In this document: one piece after another, positions 46,249 to 54,234 of the stretch
Position numbering within the stretch: position 1 is the stretch's first letter
Layout: each line of letters begins with the position of its first letter
Assembly: GCA_965224515.1 (NCBI GenBank)
Contig: OZ245051.1
Span: forward strand, 1,116,001-1,180,000
Reading direction: 5' to 3'
From: Sedimenticola_A sp040506425
GTDB lineage: Bacteria; Pseudomonadota; Gammaproteobacteria; Chromatiales; Chromatiaceae
Length of the DNA stretch: 64,000 bases
Program-made: the position numbers and the translations under genes
Notes under the pieces: model-generated
The model's input: only the letters and a program-made list of their open reading frames with translations
Database searches by the model: none
Told to the model about the DNA's origin: nothing

Positions 46249-48205
46249 GTTCACCACTCTGATCACCTGCGTTGGTTTGCGGGTCAAGTTGCAGTTGGAA
46301 ATCGACTCGTCGCATTGCAGGGTCTTCCCACCCGGTTGCAGGAAGAGGTGCCGACTCTTTCAGCCGAAGCAGTTCCTGGGGTACACCGTACTCGACCAGC
46401 TGGTCGTAGACGGTATGCGCACGGGCATTGGCAAGCATCCGGTTATAGGCAGGAACCCCGATGCCGTCGGTGTAACCGATTATGTAGATCCGCGGGGTAA
46501 GCGAAAGCGCACTGGAGAGCTGCCGGATGTACTCTATGTCCCTGGAAACATCGCTTACAACCTGTTGATGGTCGGCAGCGATTTCAACATCTTCACTGAA
46601 CAGAACCGCCTGTTCATGTAAACGCCGGGCAGCCTCTTCCAGCTCCAGCTGTTCCTGAAGAGTCACCGTACTCTCAACCGAATCCAGCCCCGGAAGGGAT
46701 CTGGGCAGTGCCTCAAGCATTCTGACCCAGGACGACGACGCAATGCCGCGAACGAAGAGCACTCCATCTTCAACATACAGCTCTACATCAGGCAGGGGCT
46801 TCAACTTCTCCCTTGCCGCCTTGAGCAGCGCCTGGTCATTACCCAAAAGCCCACTGCTGTCTACACGACTGATACCCGGTACTACAGCAGCCAGCATCTC
46901 TGCCCTCTCCAACCATTCGCGACTGGCTGATCCACTGAGCTTCAGGACTCCATGGTCGTCTACAGACACATTGACTGAACCGGGCGGATCAAGCCAGGCA
47001 TCGAGACGCTTTCTCACAAACACCGGCGTCATATCCTGGTAGGGCAGGAAGTTTACTTTTACCTGGTCCATCTCAAGACCGCTGGCGGCAACCAGCTGTT
47101 CAGGATCAACCGCAAGTCCGTCACGCAGTCCATCAATATGCAGCGTCTGCATCCTTCGATCCACACTGGTCAGAAAAATCCCGGGCGTTTGCTCAAACTC
47201 CCGCACCAGGGTATCGAACCGTACCTGCAACGCCTGCTCATCCCGCGATGCCAGGTAGCCACCGTAAGAGAACCAACCGATCGCGCTGATGATGAGCAGC
47301 AACACAATCACGAAGGGTGTTGAGATACGTTGTCCACGAACCTGCTCCCTCTTCTCCGCAGCAAGGCAACTCTTCAGCAGGGGTACCAAAGGTTGAGCCT
47401 TATCTTTCTCACCATCAAATTCCTTTAGGATGGAGCTGTAGTTGCGGTGGATTTTCTCCAGCACATCATGGCCTTGATTACGCAGTGATGCAGGAGCTAT
47501 ACCCCGAACAAGGAGGGCGAGGTAGGCCTGGGGTCCATGAAAAAGGTGCAGGGTGTACTCACCCATGTCCACTGTATCCAGGCTGCGATCACTATCTCCC
47601 GACAGGAAGGCATTACGAACAAAGTCACTGATTGCAGTCAACATGGCCGACACGGCATCCGGGTCGCTTTCGCTTACCCTCGAATCTGTTACCTGCTGAA
47701 TCAGCAGTCCGCTTTCAGGGCGAATAAGCAGTACCTGCTCAACCCGATAGAGCAGGGTGTGGCGCAATACGACTTCAGGGAAGGGTACACCGGTGCGTAT
47801 CGACTCCAGGCGCCACTTCAAGCCCTTGAGAGTAAAGCTGTGGTCAAGCGTCTGGTTGATGGTATCCACGAGCTCTTTGAGAGCGGAAGAGATGGACTTT
47901 CTTATTGCCGGGCTGATTACCGGATAAAAGGACTCGGCAAACAGTTCCGGATTTTTATTGGCTGATCGTTTTATGCAGTCGCTTACCGGCACCTCAAGTG
48001 CATCGGTGAGCTCCCCACCCTGTTCTTCTGTCAGGCGGATGGCGTCAGCAAGAACCAGCGCCATATCCTCTGCCCGCAATCCAGGATCATCGATTCGCTC
48101 ACGCAATTGCGAAAGCTCCTGCTTCTCCGGACCGATCAGAAGGGATTTGAGCTCATCCAGAGCTGAAGAGACTTCCTGTGTATCGGGCTGCACGCTATCA
48201 GACAT
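46238..48205 (-). CDS. membrane-spanning protein: cytosolic helical/Roadblock-like region, BON and OmpA periplasmic domains
   Basis: The 655-residue protein has about 300 cytosolic residues, one transmembrane helix (about 307-327, 'FVIVLLLIISAIGWFSYGGY') and a periplasmic part with BON-like repeats ('VNVSVDDHGVLKLSGSA', 'VELYVEDGVLFVRGIAS') and a C-terminal OmpA-type peptidoglycan-binding domain ('IYIIGYTDGIGVPAYNRMLA'). The cytosolic segment around 165-260 ('SGLLIQQVTDSRVSESDPDA', 'TLHLFHGPQAYLALLVRG') has a strand-helix-strand order like Roadblock/LC7 proteins. It would span from a cytosolic GTPase partner to the cell wall. Related full-length proteins occur in other bacteria beside GTPases. 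Roadblock identity is inferred by eye. Confidence 0.85.
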   Translation of the reverse strand: MSDSVQPDTQEVSSALDELKSLLIGPEKQELSQLRERIDDPGLRAEDMALVLADAIRLTEEQGGELTDALEVPVSDCIKRSANKNPELFAESFYPVISPAIRKSISSALKELVDTINQTLDHSFTLKGLKWRLESIRTGVPFPEVVLRHTLLYRVEQVLLIRPESGLLIQQVTDSRVSESDPDAVSAMLTAISDFVRNAFLSGDSDRSLDTVDMGEYTLHLFHGPQAYLALLVRGIAPASLRNQGHDVLEKIHRNYSSILKEFDGEKDKAQPLVPLLKSCLAAEKREQVRGQRISTPFVIVLLLIISAIGWFSYGGYLASRDEQALQVRFDTLVREFEQTPGIFLTSVDRRMQTLHIDGLRDGLAVDPEQLVAASGLEMDQVKVNFLPYQDMTPVFVRKRLDAWLDPPGSVNVSVDDHGVLKLSGSASREWLERAEMLAAVVPGISRVDSSGLLGNDQALLKAAREKLKPLPDVELYVEDGVLFVRGIASSSWVRMLEALPRSLPGLDSVESTVTLQEQLELEEAARRLHEQAVLFSEDVEIAADHQQVVSDVSRDIEYIRQLSSALSLTPRIYIIGYTDGIGVPAYNRMLANARAHTVYDQLVEYGVPQELLRLKESAPLPATGWEDPAMRRVDFQLQLDPQTNAGDQSGEHAG

Positions 48206-48258
48206 GGCTTCTTTTCAGAGCGCTAAAGTGTACCTCTGGGGCTATTGAGAGAAATCGG

Positions 48259-48807
48259 TCACCGGTTTTCATTTAACTGTTCGGACATTTTAGAGAACAT
48301 CGACGCAAGGGCGGTACGATCAAGTTTGCCTTGTTCCAGCTTTTCCACCTCGCTATCGACGGCCTTGGACAGCTTTGCCAATTGAACATCCAATTCGGTT
48401 TCCAGATCTTCAATACGCCGCCCAAGAGCCGATCCAAGTTCGTTGATCTGTTCCGTGAAGGAAGCCTCCAGCCCCTCTATACGACGCCCCAACTCCCCTG
48501 CAAGATTGTCCAGGGCAGAAGTTGTTGAATCCGCGAGGGCCGAACGCTCTGTAACCTCGCTCTCCAGTGCAGCCTGAATCTCCGACTGAACCTTTGTCGC
48601 CTTGAGTGCCAGTTCGGAAAGCTCGGCGGATGAATCCGAGCGCAGCATCTCAACCTTTTCACTCAGCTCTTGGCCAAGGCATTCGATGCGATGGGTAAAT
48701 TCACGTAGCTGCTGACCAAAAAGCAGCTCCCGCACCTTTTCCATACCGCCATCATTACCGGGAAGCTCCGCCACCTTTGAAGCAGAAAAATTTTCTTTAC
48801 TATTCAA
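48259..48807 (-). CDS. hypothetical coiled-coil protein
   Basis: The 182-residue protein is nearly all alpha-helical with repeating 'LETELDVQLAKLSKAVDSEV' heptads and repeats of the type 'ELGRRIEGLEASFTEQINEL' / 'GSALGRRIEDLETELD'. It has no signal or membrane segment. It lies in the middle of the GTPase/phosphorelay operon, 53 bases before the OmpA/BON gene, so it probably serves as a scaffold or spacer. I do not recognise a named family. Confidence 0.8.
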   Translation of the reverse strand: MNSKENFSASKVAELPGNDGGMEKVRELLFGQQLREFTHRIECLGQELSEKVEMLRSDSSAELSELALKATKVQSEIQAALESEVTERSALADSTTSALDNLAGELGRRIEGLEASFTEQINELGSALGRRIEDLETELDVQLAKLSKAVDSEVEKLEQGKLDRTALASMFSKMSEQLNENR

Positions 48808-48876
48808 GAGATTTCCTCTTCCAGAAATGACTTTAGATCATACACCATCAGGCTTGGCCTGGTAATCTGGGGCGTC

Positions 48877-49341
48877 TCAGATTTGTTCAGTGATGGCGCT
48901 GTGAAGCTGCTCAGGAGCTACAGGCTTGACTATGTAATCGACAACACCACGCATCAGGGCCCGCAGCCGGCACGCCTGGGAGTCACAGCCTGTCAGGGCG
49001 ACTACCGGTATATGTGAGGTAGCGGCAGTGTTCCGAAGGTTTTTTGCTGCGTCCAACCCATTTACCAACGGCAGATCGAAATCCATAAGAATAAGGGCCG
49101 GTTGATGCTGTAGTGCCATATGGAGCGCCTCTTTCCCATCCCCAGCACCCAGAATGTTAAAGCCCAGCTCCTGTATCATCTTGCTTACGACAATACGCTG
49201 GGTGGGTGAATCCTCCACCAGAAGGATGGTAGGTCGATCCCGCTTACTCTTGATATTCATCGGCGCGAAATACCTGCTTGTCATGTTGGAAATCTGACCC
49301 ATCTCGCCCGCCATATTCCTTACGGCATGCAATCGAATCAT
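48877..49341 (-). CDS. single-domain response regulator
   Basis: The 154-residue protein is a receiver with a 35-residue N-terminal extension and no output domain. The acidic pocket is 'LLVEDSPTQ', the phospho-acceptor sits in 'ALILMDFDLPLVNGLDAAK', the threonine in 'VVALTG' and the lysine in 'YIVKPVAP'. Its ATG shares an ATGA overlap with the Hpt gene stop at 49338, implying coupling. It probably acts by phosphotransfer or protein binding within this operon. Confidence 0.9.
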   Translation of the reverse strand: MIRLHAVRNMAGEMGQISNMTSRYFAPMNIKSKRDRPTILLVEDSPTQRIVVSKMIQELGFNILGAGDGKEALHMALQHQPALILMDFDLPLVNGLDAAKNLRNTAATSHIPVVALTGCDSQACRLRALMRGVVDYIVKPVAPEQLHSAITEQI

Positions 49342-49637
49342 CTGTAATGCACTTTGATGTGCCCGAGGTAGTTCCTGAGCTCTTCAAGGCAGAAGACAAT
49401 GGTCTCTTGATCCGCCTTATGGGCGGCTCTCTCCAGCGCCTTTCCAATGCTACTGAGCTTTTCGAATCCAAACCCCCCCGCTGATCCCTTGATATTGTGT
49501 CCAATACGCCGAATCTGGCAGTAATTCCTTTCATCGATCATTCGCCAGCATTCAGATAAATCTCTCTCCCGGTGTGCCAGGTAACCCGGTACCAGATCAG
49601 AGAGATCCGCATCAATCACGACATCGATATCATCCAT
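49338..49637 (-). CDS. Hpt phosphotransfer domain protein
   Basis: The 99-residue protein is a single Hpt domain. The phospho-acceptor histidine lies in 'HNIKGSAGGFGF' near residue 47, matching the H-x-x-K-G-x-x family motif. It is the first gene of the six-gene operon and would carry phosphate between the hybrid kinase's receiver and the stand-alone receiver, or GlrR. A sigma-54 promoter lies about 100 bases upstream (49739-49754). Confidence 0.9.
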   Translation of the reverse strand: MDDIDVVIDADLSDLVPGYLAHRERDLSECWRMIDERNYCQIRRIGHNIKGSAGGFGFEKLSSIGKALERAAHKADQETIVFCLEELRNYLGHIKVHYR

Positions 49638-49738
49638 AACCTAGACACTCCTCCCATTACCCAGACCGCCCTGAAACAAACTACGATTCTGAATTTCACC
49701 CTAACCCTTACCACTCTGTTCAATACAGATCTCCTGAA

Positions 49739-49754
49739 TGCAAAATGTGCGCCA
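49739..49754 (-). promoter_or_regulatory. sigma-54 promoter of the Hpt/GTPase operon
   Basis: On the minus strand TGGCGCACATTTTGCA matches TGGCAYRN4TTGCW with one mismatch and has the required GG-N10-GC. Transcription should begin near 49728, leaving a leader of about 90 bases before the Hpt ATG. A TGTC-N10-GACA site lies about 95 bases upstream. Confidence 0.7.
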
Positions 49755-49848
49755 GCCCTAACCGGCAGGAAAATCACCTTGCAATTCAAGGGGCTAAAAA
49801 CTCACCCGCCCCCCGAGTAAGCAGCCTCGTACCTGTGTGGAAATAATG

Positions 49849-49866
49849 TGTCGCCGATTCACGACA
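49849..49866 (-). promoter_or_regulatory. GlrR-type activator site TGTC-N10-GACA upstream of the Hpt/GTPase operon
   Basis: TGTC (49849-49852) and GACA (49863-49866) are separated by exactly 10 bases. The match extends to TGTCG/CGACA, an inverted repeat. This is the established binding motif of the sigma-54 activator GlrR (QseF). It sits about 95 bases upstream of the sigma-54 promoter at 49739-49754, a normal enhancer distance. Confidence 0.65.
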
Positions 49867-49900
49867 CCTGTTTGTGAGCCACTAATTTATGGTGAGAATG

Positions 49901-49926
49901 AAAAAGCCCCGCCGGTTGGCGGGGCT
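49901..49926 (-). terminator. rho-independent terminator of the OmpA/TSP3 gene
   Basis: AGCCCCGCC and GGCGGGGCT form a 9-bp stem around GGTT, with a T5 run on the minus strand. It lies about 60 bases past the OmpA stop and separates that gene from the activator site of the next operon. Confidence 0.88.
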
Positions 49927-49987
49927 GTGGCCAGTGGACCTTAAGCAGAGATTAATGACTCACCCGGCCCTGTTGAACAGTGAAGGG

Positions 49988-50785
49988 TTACTTTTTGATA
50001 TCGAGTTCTACGCGACGGTTTTGAGCGCGGCCTGCTGCAGTGGCGTTATCAGCTACCGGTGTGCTCTCACCCATGCCGTCAGCACTGACAGGCGTGCTGA
50101 TTCCGGCAGACTTGAAGAATTCTGCCACGGATTGAGCACGCGCCTGGGAAAGACGCTGGTTGTAGGCTTCGGAACCCTTGCTGTCGGTATGACCGACAAC
50201 GGCAAGTGCCTTGATATCTGGACGGCCTTTAAGCACCTCGGCGATAGGGCCGAGTACATTTTGTGCCTCGGCAGTCAGCTGTGCACTGTTATTTTCAAAC
50301 TGTACATTGCGCAGTACCAGTTTTTCCATGCAGCCGTCACTATCCACCTTCGCACCCTTGGGGGTATTGGGGCACTTGTCCTGAGCGTCATATACGCCAT
50401 CACCGTCTGAATCCATCTGGCAGCCATTTGCATCAACTGCTGCGCCTGCCGGGGTTCCCGGACACTTGTCTTTGTAATCCGCCACTCCATCACCATCGGT
50501 ATCCAGAGCGCAGCCCTTGGCATCAACACTTACGCCATTGGGAGTTTCGGGGCACTTGTCCATGTCATCGGTAACACCATCACCATCGGAATCTACCGGA
50601 CCACCACAAAGACCGGAGCGGCCACCAATGGTCTGTACGCAGTTTTTAGAGCTGTCTACAACCTTGGCCATAGAGCTGTCCTGGGCATATCTATCGATTG
50701 CATGTGTATTGGCAGTCAGCGCAGTCAGCATGACGAACGAGGCGGTAGAGACGATATATTTTGAAAAACGGTTGGATGTTTGCAT
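49988..50785 (-). CDS. OmpA-family protein with thrombospondin type-3 repeats
   Basis: The 265-residue protein has a Sec signal, then three calcium-binding-type TSP3 repeats ('DSDGDGVTDDMDKCPETPNG', 'DTDGDGVADYKDKCPGTPAG', 'DSDGDGVYDAQDKCPNTPKG'), then a C-terminal OmpA peptidoglycan-binding domain ('AVVGHTDSKGSEAYNQRLSQ'). There is no outer-membrane beta-barrel, so it is probably a periplasmic wall-linked protein. It is monocistronic, driven by a sigma-54 promoter at 50843-50858 with an upstream GlrR-type site, and followed by its own terminator. Confidence 0.92.
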   Translation of the reverse strand: MQTSNRFSKYIVSTASFVMLTALTANTHAIDRYAQDSSMAKVVDSSKNCVQTIGGRSGLCGGPVDSDGDGVTDDMDKCPETPNGVSVDAKGCALDTDGDGVADYKDKCPGTPAGAAVDANGCQMDSDGDGVYDAQDKCPNTPKGAKVDSDGCMEKLVLRNVQFENNSAQLTAEAQNVLGPIAEVLKGRPDIKALAVVGHTDSKGSEAYNQRLSQARAQSVAEFFKSAGISTPVSADGMGESTPVADNATAAGRAQNRRVELDIKK

Positions 50786-50842
50786 TGTTTTCTGTCCATG
50801 TTGTCGTTGGGAAATTTTTCACTCGGTAACACGGCTATTGCT

Positions 50843-50858
50843 AGCGATGTTCATGCCA
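50843..50858 (-). promoter_or_regulatory. sigma-54 promoter of the OmpA/TSP3 gene
   Basis: On the minus strand TGGCATGAACATCGCT matches TGGCAYRN4TTGCW with one mismatch and has GG-N10-GC. Transcription should start near 50832, giving a leader of about 47 bases. An A/T-rich stretch just upstream (about 50870-50905) could bind IHF. Confidence 0.7.
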
Positions 50859-50933
50859 ACCATTCATCAAAAGTAGTTTTAATATTTTTTTCAAATAGTT
50901 AGGAAGATGGCGCCATGCAGATAAAACCAAGAG

Positions 50934-50951
50934 TGTCGTCATAACACGACA
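50934..50951 (-). promoter_or_regulatory. GlrR-type activator site TGTC-N10-GACA upstream of the OmpA/TSP3 gene
   Basis: TGTC (50934-50937) and GACA (50948-50951) lie 10 bases apart, and the extended halves TGTCGT and ACGACA form a perfect inverted repeat. It is 76 bases upstream of the -24 element. Further dyads GTGCAAA-N10-TTTGCAC (50952-50975) and CCGTGATCACGG (50988-50999) lie next to it, towards glrR. Confidence 0.65.
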
Positions 50952-51027
50952 GTGCAAACTATTGAGGCTTTGCACGGTAATCCGGAGCCGTGATCACGGC
51001 CAGTTCAGATGAAGGAAAAGGATCTAT

Positions 51028-52377
51028 CTAAGGCTTGCGGAATGCAGCAGGTTCCAGGCTGTGCTTATTCAGCAGGGTATAGAATTCAGTACGGTTTCTG
51101 CCCGCAAGCTGTGCCGCCGCGGTAATGTTACCTTCTGTTGTACGCAGCAGGCTAGCCAGGTATCGCCGTTCAAAAGCACGCTTTGCCTCGTCCAGGGGGA
51201 GAATCTCACCCGGCCGGTCTCTCAACGCCTCTGACACCAGGTTTATCGGTATCAGTTCACCCGGGCTCAAAACAAAACACTGCTCAACCACGTTTTGCAG
51301 TTGACGAATATTCCCCGGCCAGCTGGTACTGACCAGGTGACTGATGGCATCCGGCGAAAACCGTTTGCGCTTTTTTCCTGAACGCTCTGAGAGTGTTGTG
51401 AGAAAGTGCTCCACCAGCTCAGGGATATCCTCTCTGCGCTCACTGAGATTTGGAATATAGAGCGGGACCACATTCAGACGGTAGTAGAGATCCGCCCTGA
51501 ACTCCTTGCGTTCAACCATCTCATCCAGATCCTGATGGGTTGCGGAGATTATCCGTACATCAACAGGAATAGAGCTGGCGGAACCGACCGGACGCACTTT
51601 GAACTCCTGCAACACACGCAGAAGCTTGGCTTGCAGCATCACGGGCATATCGCCTATTTCATCCAGAAACAGCGTTCCGGTATTGGCTGCCTCGAACAGC
51701 CCGACATGGCGACTGGTTGCACCTGTGAATGCACCTTTCTCATGCCCGAAAAGTTCCGATTCCAGCAACTGCTCAGGAAGGGCGCTGCAGTTAATGCTTA
51801 TAAACGGAGCATCCCGCCGATCACTTCCCTCGTGTATTGCCTGGGCCAGCAACTCCTTACCGGTCCCGGTGCAGCCGGTGATCAGTACCGTACTGTCGCC
51901 GGCAGCAACCAGCTGGGCACGGCTCAGCAGTTCACCCATACGTTTCGAACGGTAAATAATCCGGGGAGCAAATCTGTCCGCTGGCTGCACGGGAGAAGCC
52001 CCGGCCCTGCTCAAAACCTGGTTGACCGCATCGATCAAGTGTTGACGCTTAACCGGTTTTTCAAAAAAGGCATTCACACCGAGATGGGAGGCCTCCAGGG
52101 CATCGGGAATGCCGGCCTGGCCACTGAGCACCATCACCGGCAAAACTGGATCATACCGATGTATCTCGGAAATCAGGCGCAGACCGTTCATGCCGTCCAT
52201 CACCAGGTCAGTAATCACCAGGTCGGGGCGTACACGTTCGATACTCGCCAGGGCATCCTGCCCACTGAGCGCAGTGTGTGGATGATAATTCTCAAGCTCC
52301 AGCCAGCGGGTAACTAGCGCCAGATGATCGGGATCATCATCGACAATGAGAATCTGTTGTTCAGGCGCAGGTTCCAT
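51028..52377 (-). CDS. glrR: GlrR-like sigma-54-dependent response regulator
   Basis: The 449-residue protein is a NtrC-family activator: receiver ('LIVDDDPDH', phospho-acceptor in 'LVITDLVMDGMNG'), AAA+ domain (Walker A 'GCTGTGKELLAQAIHE', 'GAFTGA', Walker B 'GTLFLDEIGDM') and a Fis-type HTH 'AAAQLAGRNRTEFYTLLNKH'. The HTH is nearly identical to that of E. coli GlrR, and the domains align along the full length. That predicts the TGTC-N10-GACA site, which is found twice just downstream. The usual partner genes glrK and qseG are absent here. It follows glmS by 16 bases, probably in the same operon. Confidence 0.9.
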   Translation of the reverse strand: MEPAPEQQILIVDDDPDHLALVTRWLELENYHPHTALSGQDALASIERVRPDLVITDLVMDGMNGLRLISEIHRYDPVLPVMVLSGQAGIPDALEASHLGVNAFFEKPVKRQHLIDAVNQVLSRAGASPVQPADRFAPRIIYRSKRMGELLSRAQLVAAGDSTVLITGCTGTGKELLAQAIHEGSDRRDAPFISINCSALPEQLLESELFGHEKGAFTGATSRHVGLFEAANTGTLFLDEIGDMPVMLQAKLLRVLQEFKVRPVGSASSIPVDVRIISATHQDLDEMVERKEFRADLYYRLNVVPLYIPNLSERREDIPELVEHFLTTLSERSGKKRKRFSPDAISHLVSTSWPGNIRQLQNVVEQCFVLSPGELIPINLVSEALRDRPGEILPLDEAKRAFERRYLASLLRTTEGNITAAAQLAGRNRTEFYTLLNKHSLEPAAFRKP

Positions 52378-52393
52378 AGTTTCCGGTTAAGAG

Positions 52394-54220
52394 CTACTCC
52401 ACGGTCACGGATTTCGCCAAATTGCGGGGCTGGTCCACGTCGGTACCCTTGAGCAGGGCAACATGGTAGGCCAGCAGTTGCAGTGGAATACTGTAAACGA
52501 TGGGCGCAGTCCCGGGGTGAATATCGGAAAGGGTGAGGTTCTGAAAACGGTCCAGGTCAATCTTCACGTTATGATCACTAAACAGGAAGAGTTCACCACC
52601 ACGGGCGCGCACCTCCTGGAGGTTTGACAGGACCTTGTCCAGCAAGGGGTCATCGGGCAGAGCACAGACCACCGGCATATCCGCATCCACCAGGGCCAGG
52701 GGGCCATGTTTCAACTCACCTGCCGGGTAGGCCTCGGCGTGAATGTAGGAGATCTCCTTGAGCTTCAGCGCCCCCTCCATGGCGACCGGATAGAATGTAC
52801 CCCGCCCCAGAAAAAGCGCGTTGTGCTTGTCGGCAAAGCCGTTGGCCATATCCTTGATGGCATCGCTCAGGGTCAGCACCACTTCGACCTGGCGGGGCAG
52901 GGCGTGCAGCTCGTTGACCTGTATCTCCTCCTGCTCGGCACTCATGCCGTTGCGCTTGGCAAGGGCCAGGGTAAGCAGGCGAAGTGCAACCAGCTGGGTG
53001 GTAAACGCCTTTGTTGAGGCGACCCCGATTTCGGGACCGGCACGGGTCATCAGGCAGACATCAGACTCACGGACCAGGGAGCTCTCGGGCACATTGCAGA
53101 CGCAGAGAGTGCCCACGTAACCCTTCGACTTCGCACCACGCAGGGCAGCCAGGGTATCTGCAGTCTCTCCTGACTGGGAGATGGTAACGAACAGCGTATC
53201 CCTGGGCACCACCACCTTGCGGTAGCGGTATTCGCTGGCCACCTCGATATTGCAGGGTATGCCCTGCTCTTCCAGCCAGTACTTGGCAACCAGGCCGGAA
53301 TGGTAACTGGTGCCGCAGGCAATGATCTGCACCTGGCGGGTCTTGTCCAGCAGATCACGGGTCTCGTGACCGAAACTCTGTTCCAACAGGCGTCCCTTGT
53401 GGATACGCCCTTCCAGCGTCTCCGATATGACGCCCGGCTGCTCAAAGATCTCTTTCAGCATGTAGTGCCGATAGGGCCCCTTGTCCACGTTGGTAGCGTT
53501 CATCATGGACTGGCGCACAGGGCGATCAACCTCTTCACCCGCGGCATCGAAAATGGTCACGCCATCCCTGCGGACTTCTGCGATATCCCCCTCCTCGAGG
53601 AAGATGAAACGCCTGGTCTCGCTCAGCAAAGCAGCCACATCGGAGGCGATAAAGTTCTCACCCTCACCGATCCCGATCACCAGTGGACTGCCCTCGCGGG
53701 TGACCACGATGCGCTCACCATCCTGGGGACTCGAGGCAGCCAGGGCATAGGCGCCGGCCAGTTCGCGGCTCACCTCCTTGACGGCACCAAGCAGATCACA
53801 GCCGGACTCCAGCTTGTAATCCAGCAGGTGGGCGATCACTTCGGTATCTGTTTCAGAGGTAAAGCTGTATCCGAGCCCGATGAGCCGGTCGCGCAGGACA
53901 TTATGGTTCTCGATGATGCCGTTGTGTACAACGGCAACACGTACGCCGCTCATGTGGGGATGGGCGTTGCGCTCGGAAGGTTCTCCATGGGTTGCCCAGC
54001 GGGTGTGGGCAATGCCCAGTTCACCAGAGACATCGGTGGCTTCTACAAGCTCACGCAACACGTTGACCTTGCCCAGGGCCCTGAAACGTTTCAGCTCACC
54101 GCCTGACTCGCGAACAGCCACGCCGGCCGAATCGTAGCCCCGGTACTCAAGACGCTGCAGGCCATCCAGCAGGATGGGCAGGGCGTTTCGTTGTACTACT
54201 GCACCGACAATTCCACACAT
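52394..54220 (-). CDS. glmS: glutamine-fructose-6-phosphate aminotransferase
   Basis: GlmS makes glucosamine-6-phosphate from fructose-6-phosphate and glutamine, the first step of UDP-GlcNAc and hence peptidoglycan synthesis. The 608-residue protein starts MCGIVGAV with the class II glutaminase cysteine at position 2, and has two SIS domains ('IACGTSYHSGLVAKYWLE', 'LFLGRGTFYPVAMEGALKLK'). It lies 14 bases after glmU and is followed by the GlrR-like gene. I see no glmS ribozyme, which is expected in gammaproteobacteria. Confidence 0.97.
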   Translation of the reverse strand: MCGIVGAVVQRNALPILLDGLQRLEYRGYDSAGVAVRESGGELKRFRALGKVNVLRELVEATDVSGELGIAHTRWATHGEPSERNAHPHMSGVRVAVVHNGIIENHNVLRDRLIGLGYSFTSETDTEVIAHLLDYKLESGCDLLGAVKEVSRELAGAYALAASSPQDGERIVVTREGSPLVIGIGEGENFIASDVAALLSETRRFIFLEEGDIAEVRRDGVTIFDAAGEEVDRPVRQSMMNATNVDKGPYRHYMLKEIFEQPGVISETLEGRIHKGRLLEQSFGHETRDLLDKTRQVQIIACGTSYHSGLVAKYWLEEQGIPCNIEVASEYRYRKVVVPRDTLFVTISQSGETADTLAALRGAKSKGYVGTLCVCNVPESSLVRESDVCLMTRAGPEIGVASTKAFTTQLVALRLLTLALAKRNGMSAEQEEIQVNELHALPRQVEVVLTLSDAIKDMANGFADKHNALFLGRGTFYPVAMEGALKLKEISYIHAEAYPAGELKHGPLALVDADMPVVCALPDDPLLDKVLSNLQEVRARGGELFLFSDHNVKIDLDRFQNLTLSDIHPGTAPIVYSIPLQLLAYHVALLKGTDVDQPRNLAKSVTVE

Positions 54221-54234
54221 TTTCGATCTCTGCC

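Noticed and set aside
49781..49795. Second sigma-54-like match (TTGCAATTCAAGGGG on the plus strand)
   Set aside because: The GG/GC spacing does not fit on the required strand; the match at 49739-49754 is clearly better.
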